DNA of 64,000 bases from Bubalus kerabau. Its lineage: Eukaryota > Chordata > Mammalia > Artiodactyla > Bovidae. Location: the NCBI RefSeq assembly GCF_029407905.1, contig NC_073633.1, forward strand, positions 24,876,501 to 24,940,500. The letters are read 5' to 3'. Position numbers and translations under genes: made by a program. Shown one piece after another: positions 1-12,218 of the stretch (position 1 is the stretch's first letter; each line of letters starts with the position of its first letter). The notes beneath the pieces are model-generated. The model had not been told where the DNA came from, did no database searches, and worked only from the letters and a program-made list of their open reading frames with translations.

Positions 1-1186
1 GTTCGCTGGGCCCCAGAGTCTATATTTTTGACTCAGAGAGGGATAAAGGAAATGGGTGGTGGCCAGCAGAGCCCAGTCCTGTGCTGAAGCCCAGACCTTT
101 GCCTGGGGGGTAAGGGCTCTACCTGCTGCAGAGGGGAGGACATCGCTGGTGGGTGGGGCCTCCGCTACCCAGGACTCAATTGCACCGATGTGACCGGGCT
201 TGAAGATGTAACACTAGCTTCTCGAGGGGACATAGGAGGAAGAAAGAGAATGAACAGGAATTTAAGGAAAGAAAAAGAGAAGTGCTAGAACACTGGGGGA
301 GGCAGTGAAATAGGAGGGAATGTAAGGTTTCTTTTTCAACTAGCAATCATCCTAGTGACCATCAACAGACACATTAGTGTTGGCAGAGCATGGCAAAGTG
401 ACAAATGGCACTTGTGCGCTGAGTCTTGAGGCTGATGCTTCTCACGGATGTGCTTCCCAGGCCACCGCCCCATCCCAGCCACAATACACATGTGTGCACA
501 GACACACATGCACACACACACACACTCTACACACCCACACTGCGGCCCCGGGGTATCCCTGGTGGTTTTCTTGTTCAACCTGATCGAGATATAACTAAGT
601 TGGAAATGTCTTTTTCGTCCACCTTTCAGAAGAAGGATGTTCAGGTCCATTTAGACTAAAGGAACTCTACTCCTCCTCCCTACTGCACGTGCCACCTCCC
701 CTCCATGCACGCACACGTACACACTGCAATCCATCACCGAGTTCCGCCAGCTTTACACCTACTTAGACCAGTTACTCAGTTCTGTCACTGCTGGGGAGGG
801 AATATGGCTTGACCATGCCCAGACCCTCCTCCCTCTGGGTGGACTCGGGCCAGGGTCTGCAGGAACAACGCTCGTGAACTCTGGGACCTGAGCTGCATCC
901 TGGTAGGTGGCAGGGGCTGCCCCAGCTCTGGTGCTCCTGCTACTGTCACCACCAACCCCAATGAGAAGCCTCAGGCCCCAGAGGGTGGAGCTGAAGTGCC
1001 CACCCCAAAGGGCAAGGGCACAAGTCTTCCCTAATCCCACTTTCCCACTAACCGCTTAGGGGCCTAAAACCCAAGGGAGAGGGGACTGTGGCCGTAAGGA
1101 GTGGCTGGAGCTCCGGGAGGTCAGGAAGGAGACCACAATAATCACAACAGCACTTACTGAGCAACTGCTCTGTCCCAAGCCCAGCT
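1..1186. other. Intergenic left edge, no gene recognised
   Basis: No exon with a recognisable protein and flanking splice sites was seen on either strand. The open frames here are short and have no family signature. The only clear structure is the CA-rich microsatellite near 0.5 kb. Confidence 0.5.
486..540. repeat. CA-rich imperfect microsatellite
   Basis: An imperfect (CA)n tract interrupted by TG and GC steps. It produces the His/Thr- and Cys/Val-rich translations of this stretch, so those open frames are artefacts. Confidence 0.8.
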
Positions 1187-1383
1187 CAGGTGGTAATGAA
1201 TCTGCCTGCAATGCAGGAGACCTGGGTTTGATCCCTAGGTCAGCAAGATCCCCTGGAGAAGGGAATGGCTATCCACTCCAGGATTCTGGCCTGGAGAATT
1301 CCATAAGAAGCGTGGTGGGCTACAGTCCATGGGGTTGCAAAGAGTCAGACTCCACTAAGCGACTGACACTTTCACTTTTCTTT
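1187..1383 (+). mobile_element. Bov-tA SINE
   Basis: It has a tRNA-derived head, with a B-box-like stretch reading 'ggtttgatccctaggtc' after 'gcaggagacc'. The BovA-type body follows ('actccaggattctggcctgg', 'ccatggggttgcaaagagtc') and ends at the 'gactgacactttcactt' tail. This family is restricted to ruminants. The copy is moderately diverged. Confidence 0.85.
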
Positions 1384-2461
1384 CAAGCCCCATGCTACAT
1401 CACAGGCTTCCTCTCCCATAATCCTCAAATTCAGAAGACAGATGCCAGCATCACACTTTTTTTTACTGGTGAGGAGCCCAAGGCACTGGACTGCACAGCC
1501 AGTGATGGCAAAGTCAGAATGTGAGCGCTGACAGCAAACCCCATAGCCCACGCTGCTACCCTCGGTCCCCGAGTTCACATCTTCACCTGCCCACAGTCTC
1601 TCTCGAGGTCTGCCATCTCGCCGGAGGCACACATCTGCCTGGTGTTCTGTCTGGTCCTCTGTGGGCAGACCTCCATCTCACAGGCCCCTGGCAACTGAGG
1701 ACCCACAGGTGGGCCGGGATGTGGGGGGGTGTGCAAAGGCCCCATTCTACTTCCCTCATCCTGCCCTGTGCAGGACAGGCCTGTTAGGAGCCCAGCAAGT
1801 TTGGGGAAGACCAAATGACAGCCATGTCTACTACAACTTGGTCTGAAATAATGCTCAGGCTGCTCTGGACATTCCTTCTCTAGAATGGGTCTGGGGGCAG
1901 GGAATGGGGACGTGGGGTGGGAGAGGAGAGGGGGCTGGGCTGGGGCTCTGGGGTTACCACTGCACAGGGCTGAGGGTAAGGAGCCAAGAGGGGCTACCTG
2001 CCGGGTGGGGAAACAGTGACAACTAAGCCTGGGTGGGTGGGATGAGCTGGATGCAGGAGTCTGGGAGAGGAGTGGGGAGGAGAGCTGCACTGAAGAAGCC
2101 CCCCACTCCATCCTGGCCCCTGCAGACCCCTCTCTGGACCAGCCACAGGCAGAGTGATGAGATTGAGGGAGCTGAGACTGGGCAAGGCCAAGGTGGAGAC
2201 AGGAGTTTCCAGCCGCTGCCAAGTGCTATCCTGCCGCATGAGGGCCATCAGCCACGTGGTCGGGGGGGGAGGCAGGGGAAGGGATTTATTTCTGAGGCCT
2301 CCAACAGAAGCACTAGCATCCAAATGGTCCTGCCAGACCCTGCGGCTAAGTAAGCCTATAGTGAGAGAAAGATTAGCAGCAACTGGAAATGAGGGAGGTG
2401 GGTCTTGGGAGGCTGTGGGGGGCAGGGGGGAGGGTGGGAGGATAGAGCCAGAGGCAGTAGC

Positions 2462-2628
2462 TTTTAATCTTGGCTGCACATTAAAGTTACCAGGGAGCTT
2501 TTATTAATAACCCGTACCCAGGGCCCACTGATGAAATCAGAATCTCAGGGGGCAGTGCCAGGGCACTAGTATTTTTAAAAAGCTCCTCAGTTAACTCCAG
2601 TATGCAGTCAGGAGAACCCCTGCACTCA
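2462..2628. mobile_element. hAT-Charlie MITE-like remnant (MER5/MER58 type)
   Basis: The text runs 'cttggctgcacattaaagtt', then 'ccagggagctttt', a 'cccactgatgaaatcagaat' centre and 'aaaaagctcctcagttaact'. This is the layout of short non-autonomous hAT-Charlie copies. The family name is from memory and could be a sister family. Confidence 0.5.
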
Positions 2629-3371
2629 GAGCAGACAGTGGATGGAGTGAGTTTAGAGGCTTAATGCCTTCCACACTGGATGGGGGAGGGACATTCCCAA
2701 GGTCACACAGTGAAGGGATCATAGCGGGGGAGGACAGGAGTGGCTGTGTAGGCCACTATTCTGAACTGATACTAAGAACCAGAGCTTGTCTCTGCAGCCA
2801 ACCCCCCCACCATCGGTTCCACCCTGGACACACCAAAGGCTCCAGCTGCCCTCTCCCCACTGGCTTTTAACGACTTTCCCAACTCCCCCACCCTCAGAAC
2901 CGTGCATCTGAATGACTCTAGAATTAGGCATTTCAAGTTCTTTTCTGAACCAGCACATAAAAGAACGGGGAATTAATAAGTGCCCGCATCTCAAAGGCCT
3001 GAGCCTCACCTGCAGTGATATGCAAATGGCACCTAAACACCCACGGTGCTGTGCTTAGAAGCTGAGAGCAAATAGGATGCAAATATATGCAATCATTATG
3101 CAAACAAGGGCAGTCCCAGATTAATGGCCTTGATCCCTCATCCAAACAGCAGCTGTCTCTTTAGGTATAGCCATGGCTGACACAGAGGGCTGAGCTGTCT
3201 CCTGTCAGAGGCATCCTGTGGAAGGGTCAAGAGGAAGGATTGTTCTGACACCCACTTGCTGGCGGTCTTCTCTGAGAAATCTGGGAGCCAGTATCTGTCG
3301 GGCAGGAGGCTGTTCCCTGCCAGGGTTCCTTACCCAGGTCCCTGGTGCAATGCCAGTCATTCTCTCTGGGG

Positions 3372-4050
3372 GAAAGAGTAGTGTTGGCAGGGGTGGTGGA
3401 GGTGGTGGAGGTGATGGGAGAGATGATGGCGGACGTGGCAGGGCTGGGGATGGCTGAGAAGATGACGCGGGGCGGGGAGGGTGAAGCTCCTGGAACGGTG
3501 ACGATGACAGGTGAAGATGGGCCTGGAGGAGATGGTGGCCATGGCGCTAGTGACGGTAAATGTGACGGAGATGATGGTAAAAGTGACGGAGGTGACGGTA
3601 AATGTGACTGCTGCTGCTGCTAAGTCGCTTCAGTCGTGTCCGACTCTGTGCGACCCCATAGATGGCAGCCCACCAGGCTCCCCCGTCCCTGGGATTCTCC
3701 AGGCAAGAACACTGGAGTGGGCTGCCATTTCCTTCTCCAATGCATGAAAGTGAAAAGTGAAAGTGAAGTCGCTCAGTCGTGTCCGACTCGCAGCGACCCC
3801 ATGGACTACAGCCCACCAGCCTCCTCCATCCATGGGATTTTCCAGGCAAGAGTACTGGAGTGGGGTGCCACTGCCTTCTCCGAAATGTGACAGAGGTGAT
3901 GGTGAACGTGACCGAGGTGACGGTGGCGGTGGCGCTGGTGATGGTAACTACGGGGGTGATATGGGATGTGATGCTATGGGTGACATGGGGATGCTAGAGG
4001 TAATGTGGACAATGGTTGTGGCAGAAAGGATGGAGATGAGGGGAGACTGA
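3372..4050. repeat. GTGATGG / GTGACGG minisatellite-like array
   Basis: An irregular tandem of 6-9 bp units built on GGTGATGG, GTGACGG and GGTGGC runs from about 3372 to 3608 and resumes at 3892 to about 4050. Stop-poor frames through it encode Gly/Asp- or Val/Met/Thr-rich strings, typical of repeat translation. A Bov-A2 SINE splits the array at 3609-3882. Confidence 0.75.
3609..3882 (+). mobile_element. Bov-A2 dimeric SINE inserted in the minisatellite
   Basis: Two BovA monomers in tandem, each with the 'gtccgactc' and 'gcaagaacactggagtggg' or 'gcaagagtactggagtggg' blocks, after a short TGC-repeat head. It is flanked by a perfect 9-bp target-site duplication, AAATGTGAC, at 3600-3608 and 3883-3891. 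The insertion and its orientation are therefore well defined. Confidence 0.92.
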
Positions 4051-4884
4051 TGGAAGTCAGGAGGAGGAGGACAGTGCGATGCTGCCGGCAATGGCAGGTG
4101 ATGGCAGTGCGTGCAGAGGCTGGGGGTGCAGGTAAGAGGCAGGGGGAGAGGTGAGCGTGGTGAAGGTCACTGTCATGAGCAGCACGAGGTGAGAGCAACG
4201 CCGAAGTGGCACAGAAGTGTCGAGGCGGAACTGGGGAAGATGAGTTCTCAAAACTCCTAAGTTCAGTAGAGGAGGATGTTAGCCTGTCAGAACAAAGGCA
4301 GGAGGAAGGAGGGAAGGAATCTTTAGAAGACACCCAAGGTCTGCTGTGATGGGGAGAGAAGGGGCGAGGCTCCCAAGGAAAGACCCAGAAAAAACTCAGC
4401 GACAACTCCTGACTTCTCTCTCCTCAGCAATGACGCAGCTCCAATACTCGGTCCCGCTCACTGACAGGAGCAGGCCTGAGGGCTGCAAGCGACCAGTGAG
4501 GTGACCCACAGCTGGGTCTCGGTTTCTCCCTCTGAGAAATGGGAGGAAATGTGAAAACCAAATCAATGGGTGGGTTTTTCTCTCTTCCACAGGGACCCTG
4601 TGGCTGACTACAGAGCATGTGCAGCAGAATGAAGCTGCCTTGGTGAGGGGAAGGGAAGCCGTGGGGACTTATCACACGCAGTTGGGGCTTGGGAGACTGA
4701 CACGTTCTTCTCAGGAGAACTCAGAAACAGCCTGGTGTTACTCCTACCCCAGGGCCCATGTCCCCTCCACTTCTCCATCAGCCTCCCCTCATTTAGGCCA
4801 CCACAATGACAGTCTCCAGAGCTGTCTGCCCTATTTCCTTCCTGGGAGGCCACACCCTAAGCAGGTTGCAGGGTAAACTGGTTT

Positions 4885-4992
4885 AGTCCGTGAACTCTGG
4901 AGTCAGACTCCAGACAACTGTTGTGTGGCCCTCTGGACAACACACATAATTTCTTTGCATCTCTGTTTTCTCACCTATAAATTAGCAACAAA
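4885..4992 (+). repeat. MIR SINE remnant
   Basis: Similar to the MIR core: 'ccgtgaactctggagtcaga', a 'gtgtggccctctgg' segment, then 'tctctgttttctcacctata'. Old and diverged. Confidence 0.5.
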
Positions 4993-5121
4993 AAGACCTA
5001 CTTTACAGACTGTACCACAAATGGCTATAAATGTGTTTAGTCCAGTAAATGTCAACTCAAAGAACCGGCAGCTATTGGGCAGATACTGCAGGCTTCAGGT
5101 GCACCATGATCATTTATGCCC

Positions 5122-6473
5122 AGCAGTGGCCACAGACTGGAAAAGGTCAATCCTCAGCCCAATTCCCAAGAACGGCAGTACCAAAGAATGTTTAAACCAC
5201 TGGACAATTGCACTCATCTCCCATGCTAGTAAGGTCACGCTCAAAATCCTGCATGCTGGGCTGCAGCATTACGTGAACCAAGAACTTCCAGATGTCCAAG
5301 CTGGGTTTAGAAAAGGCAGAGGAACCAAGGTCAAATTGCCAACATTCGCTGGATCACAGAAAAAGTGAGAGAATGCCAGAAAAACATCTATCTCTGTTTT
5401 ACTGACTATGTTAAAGCCTCTGACTGTGTGGATCATAAACTGTAGAAAATTCTTAAAGATATGGGAATTCTAGACCACCTTACCTGCCTCCTGAGAAAGC
5501 TGGATGTGAGTCAAGCAGCAACAGTTAGAACCTTGTATGGAACAATTGACTGGTTCAGGACTGATAAAGGAATACGACTAGGCTGTTTATTGTCACCCTG
5601 TTTATTTAACTTATATGCCAAGCACATCATGAGCAATGTCGAGCTGGATGAGTTACAAGCTAGAATCAACATTACCAGGAGAAATATCAACCTCAGATAT
5701 GCAGATGATACCACTCTAACGGCAGAAAGCAAAGAGGAACTAAAGAACCTCTTGATGGGGGTGAAACAGGAGAGTGAAAAAGCTGGCTTAAAGCTATTAA
5801 AAAAAAAAAACAAAAACACGATCATGGCATCCAGCCCCATTGCTTCATGGCACGTAGAAGGGGAAAAGGTGGAAGCAGTGACATATCCTCTACTTGAGCT
5901 CTGAAACCACTGAGGATGGTGACTGCAGCCATGAAATTAGATGACTGCTTCTTGGCAGGAAAGCTATGACAAACCTAGGCAGTGTATTAAAAAGCAAAGA
6001 CATCACTTTGCTGATAAAGGTCCATTTAGTCAAGGCTATGGTCTTTCCAGTAGTCAAATATGGTTGTAAGAGGTGGATTATAAAGAAGGCAGAGCACCAA
6101 AGAACTGATGATTTTAAACTGTGGTACTAGAGAAGACTTAAGAGTCCCTTGGTCAGCAAGGAGATCAAACCAGTCACTCTTAAAGGAAATCAACCCTGAA
6201 TACTCATTGGAAGGACTGATGCTGAAGCTGAAGCTCCAATACTTTCGCCACCTGATTCGAAGAGCTGACTCACTGGAAAAGACCCTGATACTGGGGAAGA
6301 CTGAGGACAGGAGGATAAGGGGCCGACACAGGATGAGATGGTTGGTTGGCATTACAATGGACCTGAACTTGGGCAAATTCCAGGAGATGGTGGGGGACAG
6401 GGAGGCCTAGCATGCTGCAGTCCACGAGGTCGAGAAGAGTCGGACATGACTTGGCAACTGAACAAAAACAACA
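5122..6473 (+). mobile_element. BovB (RTE) LINE, 5'-truncated and degenerate
   Basis: Collinear with the other BovB copies in this window (14.4-15.6 and 21.8-23.9 kb). It covers the reverse-transcriptase part of ORF2 to the 3' end at 'ctgaacaaaaacaacaa'. The RT active-site box reads RYADDTTL at about 5696-5719. Several stops and frameshifts break the frame (after 5368 and 5904), so it is dead. It is clearly more diverged than the copy at 14.4 kb. Confidence 0.9.
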
Positions 6474-6479
6474 ATGATC

Positions 6480-7880
6480 CTTTATTCTTCAACCCAAGAA
6501 GCAGTAGCCACAGGAGGAAAGGCCTTTTCAAGACTGTGTCTTCCTACAGCTGCAAGGTATGGGCTCTAGAACCAGCCACCACCTCCTTGCTGTGGAACCT
6601 GCGCCTGCAGGTTAGTCCTGCAGAGGGCGCACCTCCTCCACAAACCAGGACTCCACTGGAAGGCCAGGCTGCCCCAGGGAGAAGGCACCTTGCCTGCCCA
6701 TGGAGTCACTCTGCAATCCCTGTGCTCTGGCTAGGGTGGAGGGATGGCAGGGGAAGAATCCTAGCCTTCTGGGCCAGAGACACTCTGGGGGACTGGAAGA
6801 GGGTGGGGGAAGGAATCTGGTGTTGGTGTTGGTTCTCAGAGGTCCTGAGCCTTTCACTCTGGCTGCAGATTTGCTGGGAACTGGCAACTCGCTTAGGACA
6901 GATGAACCATCAGGGTCCCCCTGAAAGCATCTCTTGACAGCTCCAGAGCCCTGTGGGTGGATGCACTGAGCATCACGGCCTCCTTCACACCTAGTTCTTG
7001 GCTAGGAATCCTCTCCTCCCAACCCCTAGTCCCCCCACACACTGTGGTTCAGAGTGATTTGCTGTGAGTGGTGGTCATTTACGCAGGGTGGCCCGAGGGA
7101 AGCAGGGTCTGGATGAGTCACCTCTCAGAATGGTAACAAGAGCCTCCTGGAAAGGATCTGTCTGCTTCCTCCCCAGACTCACAGATCTTCGTCTGCACAC
7201 ACCACACACTCAGACACCCAGGATGCTGCCATTCCCACCAGCAGAGGCTCAGCTCTGAGATGCACCCAGAGCAGGAAGCAGCTGCACCAGCCATGCCCTC
7301 CTGCCCCAGAGCAGCACTGGGGCCAGCACCTGGCAGCTGCGATGGTCTAGGCTCCATGTGTTGCCTGTTTCCTCTAACCTGTACCTAAACATCACCTGTT
7401 TCACAGTGTGAACAGCCATCCAAGGCCCTCTCCTATGTTTTCTACACCCAGACCAGCAGAAATACAATGTGACACACAAGTGTATTTTCTAATATTTTCA
7501 CAGCCACATTAAAACTGTAAAAAAAAAAAAAAAAAGTGAAAAGATTTATCTAACCCAATATATCCATAATATTATTATGGACTAGTATAGTACACTTTCC
7601 ACACATCTTAACTGGGATGAGCCACATTTCAAGTGCTCAGTAGCCACACGTGGCCAGTGACTGGAGCATATGGGGGGGCAGCATGTTTAGTCACTGGCCC
7701 CTGTCACCTTCTGGACTCTAGAAGTGTGCCATCTGGCTTACAGGCTGTGGTCTCCTGGGGATACTACCACAGTAGGGGCCAAGGGACCCTGGGAACTGCA
7801 AGTTCTCCACCTTTGATCCTCCCATACAGGGGGTCCGGGGTGCCTCTGGGGGACCTGGAGCCCACTCACAGCTAGAAGGG
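6480..7880. other. Intergenic, no gene; A-run and old repeat near 7.5-7.7 kb
   Basis: No gene was recognised. A run of about 17 A's lies at about 7519-7535. It is followed by 'catttcaagtgctcagtagc' and 'cacacgtggccagtgactgg', a pattern I recall from an old mammalian interspersed repeat whose family I cannot name safely. Confidence 0.45.
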
Positions 7881-7884
7881 CCTG

Positions 7885-8405
7885 AAAGGTTGCAGTTGTG
7901 AGCCGTGTGCTACGCCGGGATTCATGACCTCCAGAGGAGAGGATTTCGATCCGGGGCCAGAGATGAGGCTTGACTACTCGAAGCTTTTTGTGTAGCAACG
8001 TTTTATTAAAGTATGATATAGAGATAGAGATAGAGAAAGCTTCTGACATAGACATCAAAAGAGGGCAAAAATAACACCCACTTGCTAGTTTTTAGCAAGG
8101 CTGTTTTCCGTCTGTTTACGTCTGTTAGCGAGCTGCTAATCAGATAAGAGGGACACCTCAAGGCTGCGGGAGTCTCACCAGGCCCCTCTCCCACAGCATG
8201 CACTTTTGAGATAGAAGGGCACCTGGTGTGTCATCCCTGGCCATAGAACAATTGACATGAATACTGGTTTGTTGAGCCATTATCAGCCCAAGGTTTGAGG
8301 AAAGAAAAAAGTTAGTCTTAGGTGGAACCGATTTGAAGGCAGATTCCAAAGCAAATACATAGCTTCATTAACATAACTTAAGAAAAACATTTCCATAAGA
8401 AAAAC
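7885..8405 (-). mobile_element. Putative solo ERV LTR (ruminant BTLTR-like)
   Basis: On the minus strand it carries an AATAAA-type signal (plus-strand 'tttatt' near 8003), then 'gttgctacacaaaaagcttc' and a 'cctcatctctggccccggat' 3' part. I recall this layout from bovine class II ERV LTRs. No adjacent gag/pol frame was seen, so a solo LTR is likely. The boundaries are approximate and no target-site duplication was confirmed. Confidence 0.5.
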
Positions 8406-8861
8406 TGCATTGGATAGCTCAAAGTTTGAGAAAAGTTCAGGAGGAACCAGGTGTCAACAGAGAAGGGGAAAAAGTCTGCCACTTGTAGTTTATTTCCTTC
8501 TGTTGCTCCCTAACCAAGGCTGCTGGCACCCTCAGGCCCCAGAGTCCCGCCCGGGGAGCCCCCATCACACAGGAAGCCGCCGTCTGGTACAGGCCCCACA
8601 GAGCACCTGCTTCACATCCAGTCCTCAAGACACTTGAGGCACCGAGCTGCACCCCAGAGCTGCTTTACCTGGCCTACAGCACCCCCTGAAATCAGTGGTC
8701 CTCTGCCCAGAATGAGGGGGCTCTGTGTCGCCCATAGCAGAAGTTGCTATTTAGAGAGTGAAAAGGAGTGGGTGAGGATACAGATCCATGAGGCAAAGGT
8801 CTGAAGGTGAGACCTGGGGACAGGAGGTGGTAGGTCGAAGGGAAATTAAAATTAGGACAGT

Positions 8862-8903
<42 letters not shown>

Positions 8904-9911
8904 TCATGTGCAATGAATGCTCAACATGTTTCTGAGCCAGGGAAGGAAGGAATGTAGTGAAGTATGGGTTTGAGGCATGTTAATCTGGAGCCCATACAGA
9001 AAGGACTGGGAAGGGAGAGATGAATAAGGAAGTAACTTCTCTGGAGCAAGTAAAAATATAGACTGTGACTGACTGTGGTTGCTCTAGGGAGTTCAGTCTG
9101 GAATGGGGCCCTCCATGCACAGGTCTGCAGAGAGCAGTGAGCCGAAGGCTTTGAGAACCCCTCTGCATGTATCTGGGAGGCTGGGCAGTTCCCAGGGAGG
9201 GATCCCAGTGGCTTCTGGAACTGCACCTATAAACCCCCTGCATCTGGGGTTTACTTTTTACTCCCCTTCTCCATCTGGATTCCAGGGTCTGAGGGCTGAG
9301 CTGCAAGCCCTGGGCTCCTGCAAAACCAACACATTCCAAGCTCACAGCGAACTTCTGTGTAGCCTTTGTAAGAGTTTTAAAAGTCTGTCCCCTCTGGGCA
9401 GATGCATCCTCTTGGCAGATGGTGCCTCTGAGCCAAGCAAGAGGTGCCCAGCGTGGGCTGGATTTCAACTCCCCACTTCTTCCTTGGCAAAGCCCCAGCA
9501 CATACACCATATGATCATTCACAGCAGTCCTGCATAATTCCCAGCATTAAGAGAAACTACAAAGGTGACAAGTCAATCTTGAAAACCACAAGCAGCCAGA
9601 GATGAGATCTTCCCCCACCCCACCCCTCCTCATTCCTCCTCCTCTTCTGGATCAGGGGCCGAGAGCTACCAGGGGCCTGGATGAGGGGGAGCATGGGGTG
9701 GGGGCAAGCTGGCTGGGCCCAGGGAGTCAGAGAAGTACGGTCACAGGCCCAGGCACAAGGTCTACTATGTCTTGTCTCCTTGGAAGTCAGACAAAAACAA
9801 CCCTCGGAGGGAGTCACAACAGAGACTAGAATTCGTTTTCAAAACAGAGGCCAAAAGAGGTTAAGCGACCTGCTCAAGATGACACAGCTAATAAGAAAAT
9901 GGTGAATGGTG
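8405..9911. other. Intergenic, no gene seen
   Basis: No exon could be supported on either strand. A TG microsatellite lies inside, and an MIR-like minus-strand remnant sits near 9840-9910 ('gaggttaagcgacctgctca'). Confidence 0.45.
8861..8902. repeat. (TG)n microsatellite
   Basis: About 20 TG units with a single GAG interruption near the left end. Likely polymorphic. Confidence 0.9.
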
Positions 9912-10420
9912 ATGTTAGGTAGGTAGACTAGGGAAAAGGAGTCCAAAATGGTGGTGGCTAAAAGATAAGGAAGGGAAAAGCCTGCGAATATAGAACAAAG
10001 GAAGGTCTGAGGACCGGAGTGAGGACCTCGGGTAAAACCAACAACACTCCTGGCTGGCCCAATTTACATAGGACAGGCCCAGGGAGAGAAAAACATATAA
10101 AAAGAGGAGCCAAAGCTAGCTCTCTCTCCCCCTCCCCCGTGCGTTGGGGCGCTCTTCTCTTCGCGTCTTTGGATCGAGGTGCCCTCGTGTCTTGAACATG
10201 GATTTTCCTGCTATCTTCTAAGCAAAATAGAGCTGTAACACTGAGCTGTAACACTGATTTGTCTAAGAGCTATAACATGGTCCGTTCAAGACCTGAGAGC
10301 TATAATATGGTCTGTCCAAGACCCAAGAGCTGTGACATGCCGAGGGGGCTTTAATGTCCGTCACTCCAAATCTTTGTTGTGACAAGACAAAGAACCGAGA
10401 AGCATAGACTCGCCTGACAG
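9912..10420 (+). mobile_element. Putative solo ERV LTR, plus strand
   Basis: A promoter-like 'aaacatataaaaagaggagc' (TATA type) at about 10090 precedes a pyrimidine-rich start region with 'cgttggggcgctcttctctt'. A short internal tandem of 'gagctataacatggtc' and 'gagctgtaacactg' units and a 'gacaagacaaagaaccgaga' 3' part follow. This looks like a U3-R-U5 arrangement of a ruminant LTR. The ends are approximate. No coding remnant is attached. Confidence 0.5.
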
Positions 10421-11282
10421 TGAGAGGCAAAGTCACAGGGCAGTGAAGGAACCAGGCAGACCTAGGGTACATCCTGACCCTGACCTTGAGCATTCATTTC
10501 ACCTTTCTGAATATCAGTTTGCTCATCCATAAAATGGGGATAACAGCTAATGCTCCTCCTAGAATTAAAGTCAACAGTACGTGTATACTACTTAGTGACA
10601 GTTCTAGAAACAAAAGCCTCCATTTCTTGCTCATAGAGAGATGTGGACACACCATGGAGCTCCCCAGTAGACGAGGAAGCTCAGGATATTACAAAGTTTT
10701 CCAAGTACCAGGCCTGGTGACCCTAGGAAGAAGGCTCAGAGAGGTGTGCCTTGCACAGCTGAGGAGCCCTGCAAGGTCACGGTAAGCGTGGCCTGTTGGG
10801 GGCTCGCAGTCCCTCCCCAGGAGCTGCTCTCATCCAAGGCCACTTCCCCTGCCCAGGAAACCGCCATCCAAGAACTGTTCCGTGAGGACCATGGGTCGGC
10901 TCTCTGGCCTCTTCCAGGGCTGCTCTGCAGGGCCATGAGTCCAGAAAAAATAAGCTCTTCTTGGACAGAGAGTGTGGAAAAAGCTGTTAATGGCACACTG
11001 ATCAACTAGTTTACCCATAAAAAACAAGATCAACCAGTGTAGATTTGATTCAGAGATGCAGAGAAAGCCATTGCTCTGGATATCAGATGCTGGGGTTTGA
11101 TAAGAGGAGGGAAAATGTTACATCTAGAGTAGAATTAGCTCAGATATAAGAGGATTTCCCCATGCCATGGAAAAGAACAACCCAGGACCTACCCAGGACA
11201 AATCCTAACAATCGGAGTCCAAAGCAGCCAGTTACCCTGGGTTCTACCAAAAAGGCAGGGACAGAAGTCAGGAGGCTAGGAA

Positions 11283-11405
11283 CTTCCCTGGCGGTCCAGT
11301 GGTTAAGACTCTGTACTTCTACCTCAAGGGGCACCGGTTTGATCCCTGGTCAGGGAACTAAGATACTGCAGGCTGCGAGGCACAGCCACAAAATAAATAA
11401 AACTT
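11283..11405 (+). mobile_element. CHR-type tRNA-derived SINE
   Basis: Starts 'aacttccctggcggtccagt' and 'ggttaagactctgtacttct', passes the B-box-like 'ggtttgatccctggtcaggg', and ends in an A-rich 'aaaataaataaaac' tail. This family is typical of cetartiodactyls. Confidence 0.8.
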
Positions 11406-11942
11406 TTTAAAAAACTGCTTGTTTCTGACTATGTGCCAAGATCCAGCACCGTGTATGTAGTAAGGGTGGGGGAAATGCATGTTAGTATGGGGGTTCTAAG
11501 GCAGGGTTTGTTTTTCCTGGGAAGACCCTGGACTTTTCCTCTTCTCACGTGACTGAACATCTCATCTCAGTCCACCAGGCCAATGGATCTCTGGCCAGAT
11601 TACATGGTTTGCAGCTGGAGCTATTAATTACTAAGTATATGTCTTTTATTAAATGATGGACAGCTTCTGTCCTTATTCAACCTTTACAGTGCTTTCAGTT
11701 TATTTGGAAATTTCTGTAGTTTGGGGAATTTGTTTCTGTTACATGGCTTTAGGGCTATTCAAAACCACGGCTCCCCAGAAGAGGAGTTCAGGTTCATTTC
11801 AGGTTCATTTTTCTCATCAATAACTGTGCCATTAGCAAGGGTAGACAGGACAATAAGATCTTTGCTAGTTTTCATAATGGTTTTCCTGATGAAGATCTTC
11901 TCTGATTTTCATCTCACACATGAGCTTATCTTTGCTGGGGCT

Positions 11943-12218
11943 GCTGCTGCTGCTGCTAAGTTGCTTCAGTCGTGTCCGACTCTGTGCAACCCCATAGACG
12001 GCAGCCCACCAGGCTCCCTCATCCCTGGGATTCTCCAGGCAAGAACACTGGAGTGGGTTGCCATTTCCTTCTCCAGTGCATGAAAGTGAAAAGTGAAAGT
12101 GAAGTCACTCAGTCGTATCTGACTCTTAGCGACCCCATGGACTGCAGCCTACCAGGCTCCTCCGTCCATGGGATTTTCCAGGCAAGAGTACTGGAGTGGG
12201 GTGCCATTGCCTTCTCCG
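11943..12218 (+). mobile_element. Bov-A2 dimeric SINE with target-site duplication
   Basis: TGC-repeat head, then two BovA monomers. TTGCTGGGGCT occurs at 11932-11942 and again at 12219-12229. This 11-bp target-site duplication fixes the ends. Confidence 0.92.

Noticed and set aside
1187..1383. tRNA genes suggested by B-box-like motifs in several places
   Set aside because: All lie in the tRNA-derived heads of Bov-tA or CHR SINEs and lack a full cloverleaf.
1575..2479. Minus-strand open frames of 215 and 161 codons
   Set aside because: Pro/Ser-rich, overlapping each other in different frames, with no domain, no splice context and a GC-skewed base composition. They look like chance open frames.
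3345..3623. Gly/Asp-rich open frames
   Set aside because: They are translations of the GTGATGG tandem repeat.
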